DNA of 64,000 nt. Origin: Irpex lacteus (taxonomy: Eukaryota; Basidiomycota; Agaricomycetes; Polyporales; Irpicaceae). The DNA lies in the NCBI GenBank assembly GCA_001986395.2, contig MQVO02000001.1, positions 3,189,205 to 3,253,204 on the forward strand, in the 5' to 3' direction. Positions 49,521-60,312 of the stretch are shown piece by piece; the stretch's first letter is position 1, and each line of letters starts with the position of its first letter. The notes under the pieces are model-generated. The model did no database searches and was not told where the DNA came from. It was given only the letters and a program-made list of their open reading frames with translations. The translations under genes were made by a program, and so were the position numbers.

Positions 49521-50116
49521 TGGTGGGGAGTGGGTGTGGCTCCGTTGCTCACCCTAAATGGGCAGTTGGTTAGTTAGTTAACTGCGTATAGATGAGAAAC
49601 ATGAGGAGTGCGATATAACCTATCTGACCGTACTTAGCTGCAGGCAACCGTGTTGGCCGGCTAAGCCGCTGTATACACTGACAGACGACTACTTAGACAT
49701 ACATCACTGCCACGAAGTCGCTGTAGCGAGAGGCAGTTGCCGCTACGAGAAAAGTAAATTTGGAGCTCATGAGGCCAAGTCTCACGGATCCGTCATATTC
49801 TCCATACACGTGGTACAGATCTAGACCACTAGCCTGTCAGGGCTAGTGGTCTAGAATCTATGCCACGTGTGGTTTATGCTCGAGATCTCGATTGACTTAG
49901 CCGTAGTGGGCGACAGGTTGCGATGGTCTACACGTAATAATAACCGTGCATTGTCATTCACGAAGACGTGAGCCGAGCAAGGTTGTGCCCTTCTCATAAG
50001 CGAGTTGTTTCCAGAAGACAAGTAACGTTAAACCTTCAACTAAGCGAATATGCAGTTCGCATGAGGTGCTACGTGAGCGCACAGGGAAAGATATAAAGGT
50101 CGAGCCATGAAAACGC
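49521..50116. other. Intergenic between the 105-bp array and the next gene
   Basis: About 600 bp with another dyad variant near 49655 (GGCCGGCTAAGCCGC) and the inverted repeat listed separately. No ORF supported; the right part should be the promoter of the gene starting at 50117. Confidence 0.45.
49805..49869. repeat. Long inverted repeat (hairpin 1)
   Basis: Arms of about 29-30 bases separated by 6 bases. The inner 15 (TCTAGACCACTAGCC) pair perfectly and the outer ACACGTGG pairs perfectly, with a short mismatched part between. It lies about 250 bp upstream of the gene at 50117. Confidence 0.9.
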
Positions 50117-50926
50117 ATGGCGGGAGTAAGCTACTCAGTCATGCCATTCCGCGCCCTTTGGACGAAGGAAGTCTACGTGCAGCAGCGGCGTACAGCCCCG
50201 ACTGCTGGGTTTGAGTTGAATGTTGTCCGGTGGTTTTATCAGGTGAAGGAGGGGATCGCGGCAAATGGCGGCGGTGCGTTCCTTACATTATACGAAGTGT
50301 GGGTACTGACGTTGTGCACAGTGCGCCCTCAAAAGTTTGCTGGGATTGAAGCTCAGCTCAGTGAGCGGGAGCAGGACCTGCTGGTGAAGATGGAGAGGTT
50401 GATCGTCTCCGAGCGTCGTCAAGAACACGCTGGGACCTCTGATGCCGAGTTGGCACTCAGGGACGGCGACGTCGAGCCTTTTCTGCAACCTCTTCACGAG
50501 CCTGAAGCGTGGGCCCCCTATTACTACCCGGGTGACCCAGTGGTGTCGCCGGACTCGGACGACAAGGACTGGGCGGAGGAAGAGGAGCTCGCGGCGCTGG
50601 AAGCCGAAAGTTTCGATCGGACGGACGAACTTCCGTCAGGCGAATGGACAAAATTCGTCTCCATCCCTCCTCACCGAGCAGACGACCTTGAATGGCTGCT
50701 GAGAAAGGATCGAGCTCTTCTGCGGGTGCCCGGCCACGGAATTGAAGGCTTCTTCGACAGGGTGGAGGACTGGAGGAAGGAATTGCCGAAAGGCAAGGCC
50801 TACTGCTTAAAACACTGTGGGGAGGGTCGCCGACTGGTCGTCATCGTTGCTGCAGAGGCTGGAACGTATAGTGAGGTGGACTTACGGGCGTGGGCCCATC
50901 AGTTGTATACAAACAGCCTTGGCTGA
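50117..50926 (+). CDS. Subtelomeric protein of unknown function, acidic centre
   Basis: An open frame of 269 residues starts at a good ATG (50117) and ends at TGA 50924-50926. The N-terminal half contains W-F-Y-Q-V-K-E-G and a long helical segment. The centre (about 130-185) is acidic, including P-D-S-D-D-K-D-W-A-E-E-E-E. The C-terminal third reads S-G-E-W-T-K-F-V-S-I-P-P, then L-E-W-L-L-R-K-D-R-A-L-L and R-L-V-V-I-V-A-A-E-A. A perfect GTGCGT...CACAG intron of 48 nt (multiple of three, beginning at about 50274) sits inside the frame, so a product 16 residues shorter is likely. I recognise no family. It is the first gene of the dyad-rich block, with hairpin 1 upstream. Confidence 0.6.
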   Translation: MAGVSYSVMPFRALWTKEVYVQQRRTAPTAGFELNVVRWFYQVKEGIAANGGGAFLTLYEVWVLTLCTVRPQKFAGIEAQLSEREQDLLVKMERLIVSERRQEHAGTSDAELALRDGDVEPFLQPLHEPEAWAPYYYPGDPVVSPDSDDKDWAEEEELAALEAESFDRTDELPSGEWTKFVSIPPHRADDLEWLLRKDRALLRVPGHGIEGFFDRVEDWRKELPKGKAYCLKHCGEGRRLVVIVAAEAGTYSEVDLRAWAHQLYTNSLG

Positions 50927-51036
50927 ATTAGGACGCTGTTATCATAATTCTTCGCCGAGGCATTTGAATCAAAGTCACGGTCTTGCTGGAGATGAATGTG
51001 TGAAATGCAAATGAGTTTGTGACGGTAAAGATACAG

Positions 51037-52220
51037 CTACTGAGACAGAGCAGTGCGCCTGATGGTCTTAAGCTTTTGCAGCATGCGGTCATATTCGAAC
51101 ATGATGGTGTTTTCTAACAGAACGCGACTACTAGCTCTGTCGACGAGCCCTTCCAAAGTTTCAATCTTTCTGTCCAGATACTCGACTGTAAGCACGGCAT
51201 CGGGCGGCGGCGCGAAGAATGCGTCCTTGTCGGACAGAGCCTTGAGTTCAGCTGGAATTTATTGGTACAGATGAAGGCGAGAATAGAAAGATGGCAGCAT
51301 ACCATTCCTACGCTCCTCGCTCCAACATACAACCTGCAGCCTCTGCCGAATGTCTGCGGGTGTCAGAGTGCGCGAGACGACGTCGACTTCTTCGGGAGCC
51401 TTGTTCAATGGAACATTGAGGATATAAGGATATGATAACGAGGATGAAGGCGACCACGTACCAGCGAAATGACATTCTTGGTTGATGCGGACGTCTGAGA
51501 GGGTGAAGTATTTGTGTCGCTCCTAAGGAAAGGGTACAGTTAATGTGTGACGGTTGGCGAACTGTAGACACCTACATAATGCTTGAAGGGAGTGTAAAGC
51601 AGACCAGTCACCTTTTTATAATGTTGCTGGCATGAAAATCGCCGGCTAAGCCGGATGACATTCACAGCAATGGGAATGGGCGGCTGGGCCGGCGACCTCT
51701 CGTGCGAGAGAGCAGCTGGAGGCACTCGGCGGCTGAGCCGGCCACTAGCTGTGCGTGAGAGCAGCTGCAGGCATTCGGCGGCTGAGCCGGCCACTGGTTG
51801 CGTGAGAGAGCGGATGCAGGCACTCGGCGGCTGAGCCGGCCACTAGCTGTGCGTGAGAGCAGATGCAGGCACTCGGCGGCTGAGCCGGCCACTGGCTGTG
51901 TGAGAGAGTAGCTGCAGGCACTCGGTGACCAATTCGGCCCCAACCTGTGTGGGAGAAGGGCGGCTGAGCGCGTGTGAGAGCAGCGGCAGGCACGCGACGG
52001 CTGAGCTGGCCATTGTCTGCGAGAAGAGTGCGTCTGGGCGGGTAGGTCAAACTAGTACATCAGTGAGAAGCGTAGAGCTTTAGTGGGGAAGCGTGAGGCT
52101 AGGCCGGCAAGTCGCGATAGTGATCACAGATCATGCTCTTAGCCGACTAATTTCTTCACGTTTTAGACGAGCTTCGAACCCATGTATAGAGATAGGAAGT
52201 GCCAAGTCGTTTTCTGGCAT
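51037..52220 (-). CDS. Subtelomeric coiled-coil protein of unknown function, repeats in its first intron
   Basis: The three downstream exons are clear and in phase: about 51626 down to the GTAGGT donor near 51573, then 51522-51303 and 51251-51037. They encode T-G-L-L-Y-T-P-F-K-H-Y, E-R-H-K-Y-F-T-L-S-D-V and a C-terminal helical region, E-Y-L-D-R-K-I-E-T-L-E-G-L-V-D-R. The likely first exon is 52220 downward (M-P-E-N-D-L-A-L-P-I-S-I-H-G-F-E-A-R-L-K-R-E-E). The exact donor is unresolved; a GC donor after L-R would fit the phase. If right, intron 1 is about 500 nt and contains the 49-bp dyad array. It is divergent from the gene at 52401. No family recognised. Confidence 0.5.
51680..51935. repeat. 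Dyad array, exact 49-bp period
   Basis: The core CGGCTGAGCCGG recurs at 51730, 51779, 51828 and 51877, exactly 49 bp apart, with a degenerate fifth copy near 51925 and a variant (CGGCTGGGCCGG) near 51681. Linkers GCACTCGG and GTGAGAGAGC/GTGAGAGCAG alternate. The array probably lies in an intron of the minus-strand gene. Confidence 0.9.
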
Positions 52221-52400
52221 TTTCAAGTGACAGTTAGTCAACTTATCAGGGTCGCCTGAGTACCACACCGATCAGAGAAAACGTCCAAAATCACGTACGC
52301 TCGCGTCGAGGATAACGTACATTCGCTTAAGCTGGCACGATGGAGGAATATAAGGGCATTGATTTTTCACCGCCTCCTACAGCGAGCTAGCCCCTCCACG
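52221..52400. promoter_or_regulatory. Divergent promoter interval
   Basis: About 180 bp separate the likely start codon at 52220 (minus) from the ATG at 52401 (plus). No dyad copy lies inside it. Specific elements were not identified. Confidence 0.4.
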
Positions 52401-53112
52401 ATGAACGTGTCAAGGGCTCAACATCTCCAGCTATGGATGATTGACCAGCGGAGTGGGTCGCAAATGCCAGTTGTCGCCCCGCCGGCGATGGAGGAGATGG
52501 CCGATGATGAATTCGAGGACGGTAAGCCACATGGAATATCAGGGCAGTTGTTGCATCACTAAGGGCGGCTCAGATCCAGACTCAGACTCAGACTCAGACT
52601 CAGACATGACTGTACGACAAGATGACTACAACCGGTCACCCAACACACGGTCGATATTTGAGGACTTTGACGACGAGGTGGATGATAGTTGTGAGGGAGA
52701 CGGCGACGACGAGACGGATGAACTCGGGGATTTGCAGGACAGTGGCAACTCAGGAAACGGTGAAAATGACGGTCAACAGGAATTCGATTGGGCAGCCGAG
52801 CCGGAGGAGTTCGTAGAACTCTGCGCGTACCACATATGGTCCAAAGAGGACCTCACGGTGGATTTCGCTGGCCGACTTCATGGTCTATTCACACTTCCCG
52901 ATGAACGCGAGCCCAGAGATTTCAACATCTTGGGCTACATGTTTTGGCGCAAGGAGTTGGCATGGGTGTGTCTGGAAGACGTTGAAGGGGGCGCGGTAAT
53001 CGGGATCTGTTTGCACTCGTTTACTATGAAGCCAGAGACCGAGGGAGAACACGATACCTGCTCTGGGTTGGAGAGGTGGATGATGCGTGTATATAATTGT
53101 ACTGATATGTAG
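52401..53112 (+). CDS. Subtelomeric acidic protein of unknown function
   Basis: Two exons, 52401-52521 and 52574-53112, join in phase across a 52-nt GTAAGC...TCAG intron to give 219 residues. The first 35 residues are neutral. Then follows a D-S repeat (P-D-S-D-S-D-S) and a strongly acidic stretch (E-D-F-D-D-E-V-D-D, D-G-D-D-E-T-D-E-L). The C-terminal half looks globular, with F-V-E-L-C-A-Y-H-I-W, F-N-I-L-G-Y-M-F-W-R-K-E-L-A-W and G-L-E-R-W-M-M-R-V. I recognise no family. An acidic centre flanked by tryptophan-rich segments is also seen in the gene at 50117, but I cannot show homology. Confidence 0.6.
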
Positions 53113-53303
53113 CTTCGGCGCGAACATGTATTCGTAATCTTTCCTGTTAAAAATGGTTTTAGCTTATTGTTAAACATGGTATACACAGGTGGTTATGATC
53201 ATAGCACTTGACGTCGTGGATGTGGGTCAAGTAGAGCAGCGGCAATATCGTAGTCCGACGACGGCGATGCTGAGTTCGCGCCCTGGCCTGCGCAAAATGT
53301 TGG

Positions 53304-53354
53304 GAGCTGATAACGCGCGGTGATTTCGATCGAATCACAGCGTGTTATCAGCTC
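53304..53354. repeat. Long inverted repeat (hairpin 2)
   Basis: Arms 53304-53328 and 53331-53354 with a 2-base loop; GAGCTGATAAC and GTGATT pair perfectly with their partners, with a few mismatches between. It lies between the acidic-protein gene and the helicase gene. Confidence 0.9.
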
Positions 53355-53409
53355 TAGCAGGGTTGCGTTCACTAACCTTTTAGGTGTCGGTTGATCGGGG
53401 CGTGTGGCA

Positions 53410-53920
53410 TTACCCGTGTGGACGGCTAAGCCGGCGACGCACGCCTCAAGGCTTGGGAATGTATACAGGCAGCCTCAATGCACGCCTCGTGGACGTATTC
53501 GGCAAGACATGCTCATCGGGGCAAGCGAAATGAAGGCTAAGAAGGCGATCCGCACAGCAGTAAGCGGCTAAGCCGGTGACTCGTCGCACATATCAACGGA
53601 GAAGCACCAAAGGGGAAACTGACAGACGGAGATATCCGTCTGGCGTGGTGGCCGGCTAAGCCGGCGATGCACGCCTCACGGCCTTGAAAATGAATACGGG
53701 CAGCCTCGAGGCACGCCTCGCGGACGCGCACATTGACTACGCTCATTGGGGTAAGTGGGATGAGCGTCCAGCAAGACGACAAGCACAGGAGGAAGCGGCT
53801 AAGCCGGTGAACTGTCACGCATACGCACCGACGTGCACCAGACGGGGAGTTGAGGGACGGAGACATCGCTCTTGGTGGGCGTGGTGGCCGGCTAGGACGG
53901 CGATTGCCATATCTAGGACT
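53410..53920. repeat. Tandem units of about 235 bp carrying the dyad
   Basis: Two full units begin near 53410 and 53645 and a partial one near 53880. Shared order: GGCTAAGCCGGCGA, GCACGCCTCA, GGCAGCCTC, CGCCTCG-GGACG, GCTCATTGGGG/GCTCATCGGGG, GCGGCTAAGCCGGTGA, GACGGAGA. Each unit has two dyads. The rest of 53113-54226 holds no gene. Confidence 0.85.
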
Positions 53921-54226
53921 TGAAACGAGGCCGTGATGGTGTCTAGGACGACCAATCAGTGTCCGCGGTATCAATATAGAATTCGTGGCGCAGATCTTCC
54001 GCAGGCTGGATATTCTTGGCTAACATCCTAGCGTGAGAGCGAAATATACAGCCCTGCATCTGTGTTGCCGATGCGTCTACGCGGAGTATGTTCGCGATCT
54101 GCGATTTGCAATCTCTGGCTATCCTCTTCAGGATGCGGTGATGGATGTCATTTCATTAACGTGACATTTATAACTCGCGTGCCTGTCCCTTTCCCTCTCA
54201 TCCTCCTCAGTCTCCTCTCTCTCATC

Positions 54227-57200
54227 ATGAAGAGCCTGGCATGTATGTTACTTGTCTTCAGCGACATCTGGTCCTCGCCGTCGTGGCTCGAACGTACTCG
54301 AGTCCATGGCGCGCCCTGGATGGAGCCTCGTACCTTCATCGACGGCACCCCGACGATGCCGGAAGATCAAGCCGTCGAGGTTGAAGCCCTCCTCAAGGCC
54401 ATTCAAAAGCCCGATGACGAGGACGCTGCGCAAGGAAAGCATGCGCGAAACAAGAAGAAACAAGAACTGATCTACTACAAGAAGGAGCACGCCCTGGGCC
54501 GCGCTATCTGGAAGGGATGGGTAGGTAGTCATTTTAAGCGTTGGAAACTGAACAACTTCGTCGACGACTGGGCGAAGACGGTTGGCTGGGACGCGGAGAG
54601 TATGGTCAAAATGTCCAATTCGCGAACGGTGCGTTGCATTCGACTGTTGTCTGACTGGTTACTGACTGCATGATAGTTGAGTCCGGCCGTCACCGGCAAG
54701 TTCCAGCGAAAGACCGATGCGTTCTTGGCCGCGTTCTTCAATGGCGACGAGCCTGTCACGATCCTGGAGGCGTTTGGCTGTTGGAGCACGAAGGCTGTCG
54801 ACTTCGCCGAGCACGTTCTTCGTGACTTGACGATTCGGCGTTGGAGCGGGCAGCAGACTCGGTTTCAGGCTAGCGTCATGAAGGAACGCTTGGCAGTTGA
54901 TGCCGCCTACGAGCGTGAGTAGAGTATGCAAGCTTGACTTGCTTGTCTAACGCGCTTCACTTCCAGGAATGGCTTCCGGCAAGGGGGACGTCTGCGAGAT
55001 CACGTCGGAGTACGTTGCGCTGGCGAAGAAATTGCGCGACAAGTTGGCCACCAAGACGCTTTTGGATGGCGAATCCGAGATTGTCAAGGACATCGAGGCC
55101 AAAACTGCAGGCGTGCTGCGTAACATGAACTTCGACGGTGATCTCGCCAGCTTGCCTGAAGCGAGTAAGTACTTGTGTTTTCTCAATGTCCATTACTTAC
55201 TCCAGTTCAGAGACGTTGAAGGCGTGGCGGGCAGCGGTGAAGAATCTCGCCAAACCCGAGCAAATGAAGGCCGTCGAGGTTCAGATCCACTCGATGCTGA
55301 CGACCCCGCTCAGCGACGACCTTCCAGAGTCGTTCGACGAGATCTTTACCCAGCTTCCTCAGCTTGGTGATGTGGCCGATGGCGCCTACTCGAAGAAATC
55401 GTCTCATGAGCTGTACGAGTCGCTTGGCTTCCCGACAGATTGCATTCAGGGGATCGCGGATAAGCGGGACAAGGAGCGCGTTTACAGTATGTGGGACAAT
55501 GACCCCGACGCCGTGGCGTTCTGGGAGAACCCTCCCAAGGGTCGAGTGGAGGAGCTGAAACTCACATGGCATCAGGATGTCGGTGTGCACGTCGCCTCCG
55601 TTTCGATGTGCAGGAGGCAACCCTTGTTTTTATTCGACGCCGTTGGCATAGGCAAGACTGCGCAGGGTGCCGGTGCCATATTGATGAGGCCCTGGCTTCG
55701 ATCGTATTTCGAGACGAATGGCAAGTTGCCTCCTGCGATGGGTGAGTGTTTATTCAAGTTCCTGCTATGCGATTGAGAAGTGGGCGGCCTAGCCGGCCAG
55801 TGCGTGCACAGACCGCCTGTCTACCTGCGTAGGCAGCCTGCACGCAGTCAGCACCGGCCTAGCCGGTGAGTGCGTGCACACAGGGCTGTACGCATGCACT
55901 GGCAGCTGCACGCAGCCAGCACCGGCTTAGCCGGTGAGTGCGTGCACCCAGGGCTGTGCTCATGCACTGGCAGCTGCACGCAGCCAACACCGGCCTAGCC
56001 GGCGAGTGCGTGCACAGATGGTCTGTACGCGACTATAGCCATCCGCATGCAGTCAACACCGGCTTAGCCGGCGAGTGCTTGTACAGACAGCCTACACGCG
56101 TGCATAGGCAGCTGCACGCAGCCAACACCGGCCTAGCCGGCGAGTGCGTGCACAGATGGTCTGTACGCGACTATAGCCATCCGCATGCAGTCAACACCGG
56201 CTTAGCCGGCGAGTGCTTGTACAGACAGCCTACACGCGTGCATAGGCAGCTGTGGGCAGTGACCACCGGCTTAGCCGGTGAGTAGGTACTCAGTCGAGTT
56301 GTTTGCGTCCGCAGACGGCTGCATGCAGTGACCACCGGCTCAGCCGGCGAATGGGTGAATGCTGTCCTTGTGAGCCCGCATGCGTCCAGGCAGAGAGCAC
56401 GCCGGCCTAGCCGGCCATTTCATTACTCAAGTAATTTTCTCAACAATCTGTTTCCTGCGTCATGCGTCAGTTAGTCGATCTCGTTTGCTAACAATATTCT
56501 CAGCTGGCATACCGGACGCTACTTGCCCCGAGGACGGGATCAGTATCGTCATCGCCTCGTCGGGGTTGCTGTCTCAGTGGCAGCAAGAGCTCCGAGACTT
56601 TGTCCTGCCTGGACACATCGACATCCTCTGGTACGAAGGCAGGCTTTCAACTCGCAAGGACTGGTGGACCAATACGTTTGGTCGCAGCCTGCAACCCATC
56701 CAAGCTCGAAAAGTCGTGCTCGTCAACTACAGTGTAAGTCCGTGATCAATCGATTCATTCCTCTTCTGATCGTTTCTTGCAGGCTCTCACAGACGACGCC
56801 CTGGCCGTCTTGGATGATGAAGGCATGATTCGGCCTGGAGGGGACAACACTCCTTCTACCCTTTTCGGTCAGGTCATAGGTACCCTCATCATCGACGAGG
56901 CTCACAGTATCCGCAATCGTAATCGCCTCTCTGCTGCCGTCAAGGCCCTCGTCAAGATTTCGGGAGCTGCTATATTCCTAACGGCCACACCTATCGTCAC
57001 GAGACCAGAGGTGAGTCTGCAGTCTGGCCGCCTTACATGTTTCTGACGACTGCTTCTAGGATGGTTGGCGTCTTGCGGATGCTGCCGGGCTCGAACCCGG
57101 TGAAGAGAACCGGAAGGCCATGGCGAAGGAGATACGCGAGGCTCAGGCGAAAGATCGCAAGGAGGCCGCCTCACTCACTGAGGCCAGCACGTCTGATCTC

Positions 57201-59759
57201 CTCACTGCGTCGGGCGCCCAGCACGATAAGGGTACTTTCTTCGTCGTCTGTGCCAAGTGGATCAACCTTCTCCGCACCTTTTTCGCTGGTCGCGCTCTTC
57301 GTCGGACCCTTCGCACCTTGGACTTCGAAGACAAGCCTCTTTGGCTCATGCCCGACCCTGTGGAGGTTCAGATGAAGCTCAACCTTCACGACCATGAGCT
57401 GGATGTCCTCGAGAACGCTGCTGAGACGGCCAAGGCGAACACGAAAAAGGATTCCGGTTGGCGTGCAGTACGTGATATGTTTTTTCTCAAAGAGACCGAG
57501 ATTGACTTTATCTGCAGTCTTTCTATCTCGACGCGCGCAAGTGTGTCCTACATCCCAGCCTGCGTGATTCGAGGCTTCTGCGATCGCCTCCCTCCACGCT
57601 CGAACAGTACAACGCCGTCCCCTCCGCCAAGATCGATGCTATCATCGCGATCATCACGCATCATCAGGCCGCAATCGGGCTCCCACCTCTGCGCGCCTCG
57701 TCGCCCACTCCACCCACCACCAAGCCCAACGCCTTCGAGCCTATGACATGGGAGGAGGCCCTAGCCATGCGGGCAACTGATTTCGAGTTCGATCCGAACG
57801 TCGAGAGGCCTGAGCCGTCGCACGACAAAATTGTCATGTACTCGGCCTTCCCCGAGCACAACTTGTTTCTCAACGCGGTACGTCTTTTGTGGTGTATGCT
57901 TTTTTTGCTAATGATATGGGATCTAGTGCCTCTCTTTTCACGGTATCGAAACGATGGAGGTTAACGGTCGCAAGACTAGTGCGCAACGTGCGGAGACGTT
58001 GAAGGCGTTCCGTAGGGCCCCTCCAAACGTCGTACTCGTCATCTCCAGTGTGGGAACCACGGGCCTCAATCTCGATTTCGCGAATATCATGATCATCGCG
58101 GTGAGTTATTTCATTCTTGTTTCATTCCTGTCGTCCTAATAGAGCTACAGGATCTGTTGTGGTCGAAGCAAGACGCGCTTCAAGTCATCGGGCGTGTTTG
58201 GCGTCGACCCCAGCCGAAGCAAGTCATCGTGTACCATCTACTTGCGCTAGGATCCCCTGATGAGTTCCTGAACGATCTCTCATGGGGAAAGGGCGCCATG
58301 CACGACACGTTCGTCGGGGACCGCCCTAATTTAGGTATGTGTCCCACATGCCTTTCTCATAATCAGCTCACCTCCGGGCACAGCGAGTATGCTGAGGAAC
58401 GAGGATCAGGAAGACGAGGATGCCTTGGACGATCACGCCGAGCAGGACGATCCAGCGGCGCTAGTCAATGCCGCGAAGAGCAGCGCCTCCGCCGAAGCCA
58501 AAGCACTCGCCAAAGGCAAGGGCAAAGCCAAGGGCAAGGCCAAAGCCAAGGGCAAGGGCAAGGCTGAGGCTGAACCCGCGACTGAGCCCGAGGCCCCGCG
58601 TGAGCCCAAGCGCAAGCGCAAGCCCAAGGCCAAGAGTAAGGACAAGGGTAAGGACAAGGCCGCCGGCGAAGACGGAGCCGACCCCATTCAGGATGCCGAG
58701 TTCGTGCCTACTCAGCCCGTCGATTCTGACCCTATTCAGGATGACGAGCTCGTGCCTACTCAGCTCGTCGATCATGACGCATTGTCTCGGGCCCTCGCAG
58801 AGAGTCGTCGGCAGCTCGACGCCCATCGTGCGCAGGTCGGTAAAGCTGGTCAGTCGTCTGGTATGGCTGCCATGGCTGCTGCAGTCCACTCGCCGGCTGA
58901 GCCGCAGACCTCCCTCCCTGCTCCCTCCGCCTCAACGGACACCGCGGTCTCGTCCACTACCTTATCAGCGTCGGCAACCGCGCCTATCCCTCCTCCCTCC
59001 GCCAGCCAGCTCTCCCGCTCGCCTTCCCCGTGCACACCTGCTTCTCGGGGCGATCCGATGGATATTGATGCAGACGACAAGATGGACGTCGATCCCACGC
59101 AGTCAGATCAGTTCAATTGGGACGACCTCGGACACCTGCTGGCCAACGACGACCCGACTGAGTGGTCCTTCATTCGCGCCTGCCTGACCGAGGAGATGGA
59201 CTTCAATGACACTTCCATTGACTTCCAAAAGAAGTTCGGCAAGCCGTTCGAGTGGCAGAAATGGCAGCAGTTGGGCATCGAGTTTGACCCTAACGATCCG
59301 CAGAAGCACTTGACTATCGACTGCGTCGAGTACTTCGATAAGCTGCTAGACTCGTGGCGTCGCGAGGCGTTGACCCCAGACCCCAATGCCGAGGAAGAAG
59401 GCGGTAAGCGTGGTCGATTTTAACAGAAGCAAGGTTATTAATTTTTTGTAGATCCAGCGACACCGATGAAGCTCCCAGGCAAGCGAGCCAAGTCTGCAAC
59501 TCGCTCTTCGTCTTCCGATCGAGTGGTGTCGCCTACCCCGGCGCCCAAGAAGATTCGCCCCGCCATCGACGACATCAGAGACCAGAGCAACGTCAGCGGA
59601 ACTATGATTCCCGCGCTTCCGGACTTACCCAGCAGCAAGCCCCCGAAGAGGAAGGCTGCGGCGAAGGCTGGAGCGAAGATCGCTACTATGGCCGCGGAGA
59701 AGAGCGCTGCAACGGCTAACACTGCGTCTGGCTCTCGTCGCCCTCCTCGCAAGGCCTAG
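54227..59759 (+). CDS. SNF2-like helicase/ATPase, subtelomeric
   Basis: Twelve exons join in phase from 54227 to 59759 (54227-54628, 54677-54914, 54967-55164, 55211-55741, 56504-56733, 56783-57010, 57060-57467, 57518-57877, 57927-58100, 58151-58334, 58384-59403, 59452-59759), giving 1426 residues. SF2/SNF2 motifs are intact: D-A-V-G-I-G-K-T-A-Q (I), I-I-D-E-A-H-S-I-R-N-R (II), F-L-T-A-T-P (III), S-S-V-G-T-T-G-L-N-L (V) and Q-V-I-G-R-V-W-R-R (VI). An N-terminal part of about 470 residues is unfamiliar. The tail has a Lys/Ala/Gly-rich stretch, a repeated D-P-I-Q-D-x-E-x-V-P-T-Q, a Ser/Pro linker and a basic end. Nine introns are near 50 nt; intron 4 is 762 nt and filled with the 69-bp dyad array. 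It probably moves or remodels protein-DNA complexes. The exact start is uncertain; in-frame codons continue to 54062. Confidence 0.85.
55784..56418. repeat. Dyad array, 67-70 bp period, inside helicase intron 4
   Basis: Ten dyads (CCGGCTTAGCCGG or CCGGCCTAGCCGG) start at 55784, 55854, 55922, 55990, 56059, 56128, 56197, 56266, 56335 and 56402. The linkers alternate between two types (GTGCACAGATGGTCTGTACG and TTGTACAGACAGCCTACACG). Each dyad is followed by GGTGAGT or GCGAGTG. The whole array is intronic. Confidence 0.95.
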
Positions 59760-59980
59760 TCCATCCTACAAGTTCTCCCCTGGTCAACGTTCAACCGTTC
59801 GACCCATACTGCATCTATCATGAACTTGTGGATGATTCGAGGCTGCTGTCGGTGGGGTGCTCAAATGGACTTTTTTTTGTAATAATAAGATTTGTACGCG
59901 TATATCATTGAGATGTTTTGATTCGTTGGAATGTGATTTGCTTTGTCTGTGTTCGATTATGGTGTGTCTTTGAGATTCAG
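59760..59980. other. 3' flank of the helicase gene
   Basis: About 220 bp with a T8 run near 59871 and an AT-rich segment; no gene. It leads directly into the 52-bp array. Confidence 0.4.
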
Positions 59981-60312
59981 CGGCTAAGCCGCACACTCAC
60001 TGCCTGGAGCCTCATCCTATTCACCCACTCTGCGGCTCAGCCGCACACTCACTACCTGCAACCTCACCCTGGAGACGCACTCTGCGGCTAAGCCGCACAC
60101 TCACTGCCTGCAGCCTCATCCAATCTACCCACTCTGCGGCTAAGCCGCACACTCACTACCTGCAACCTCGTCCCAGAGAGGCACTCTGCGGCTAAGCCGC
60201 ACACTCACCGCTCATGAGGCATTCCCAACTACGTACTGGTGCGCACGGCTAAGCACGCCACCCACAATGCCACTTCAATGTCTCCCTCGCGTGCTGCCCG
60301 GCTAAGCCGCAC
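59981..60312. repeat. Dyad array, exact 52-bp period
   Basis: CGGCTAAGCCG (once CGGCTCAGCCG) starts at 59981, 60033, 60085, 60137 and 60189, exactly 52 bp apart, then less regularly at 60246 and 60299. Each copy is followed by CACACTCAC; linkers alternate TGCCTG-AGCCTCATCC and TACCTGCAACCTC. Confidence 0.95.

Noticed and set aside
53537..53974. 145-codon minus-strand frame
   Set aside because: It is a translation of the 235-bp dyad-bearing repeats; the peptide repeats because the DNA does.
55938..56285. 115-codon frame with a repeating peptide
   Set aside because: It is a translation of the 69-bp intronic array, possible only because the double unit is close to a multiple of three.
58885..58905. 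A dyad-like CCGGCTGAGCCG within helicase exon 11
   Set aside because: It encodes P-A-E-P in frame, is isolated, and can be explained by codon choice, so I did not count it with the arrays.
49120..60312. Regular repeats with spacers, CRISPR-like at first sight
   Set aside because: The linkers are themselves repeated, the host is a eukaryote and there are no cas genes; these are tandem satellite units.
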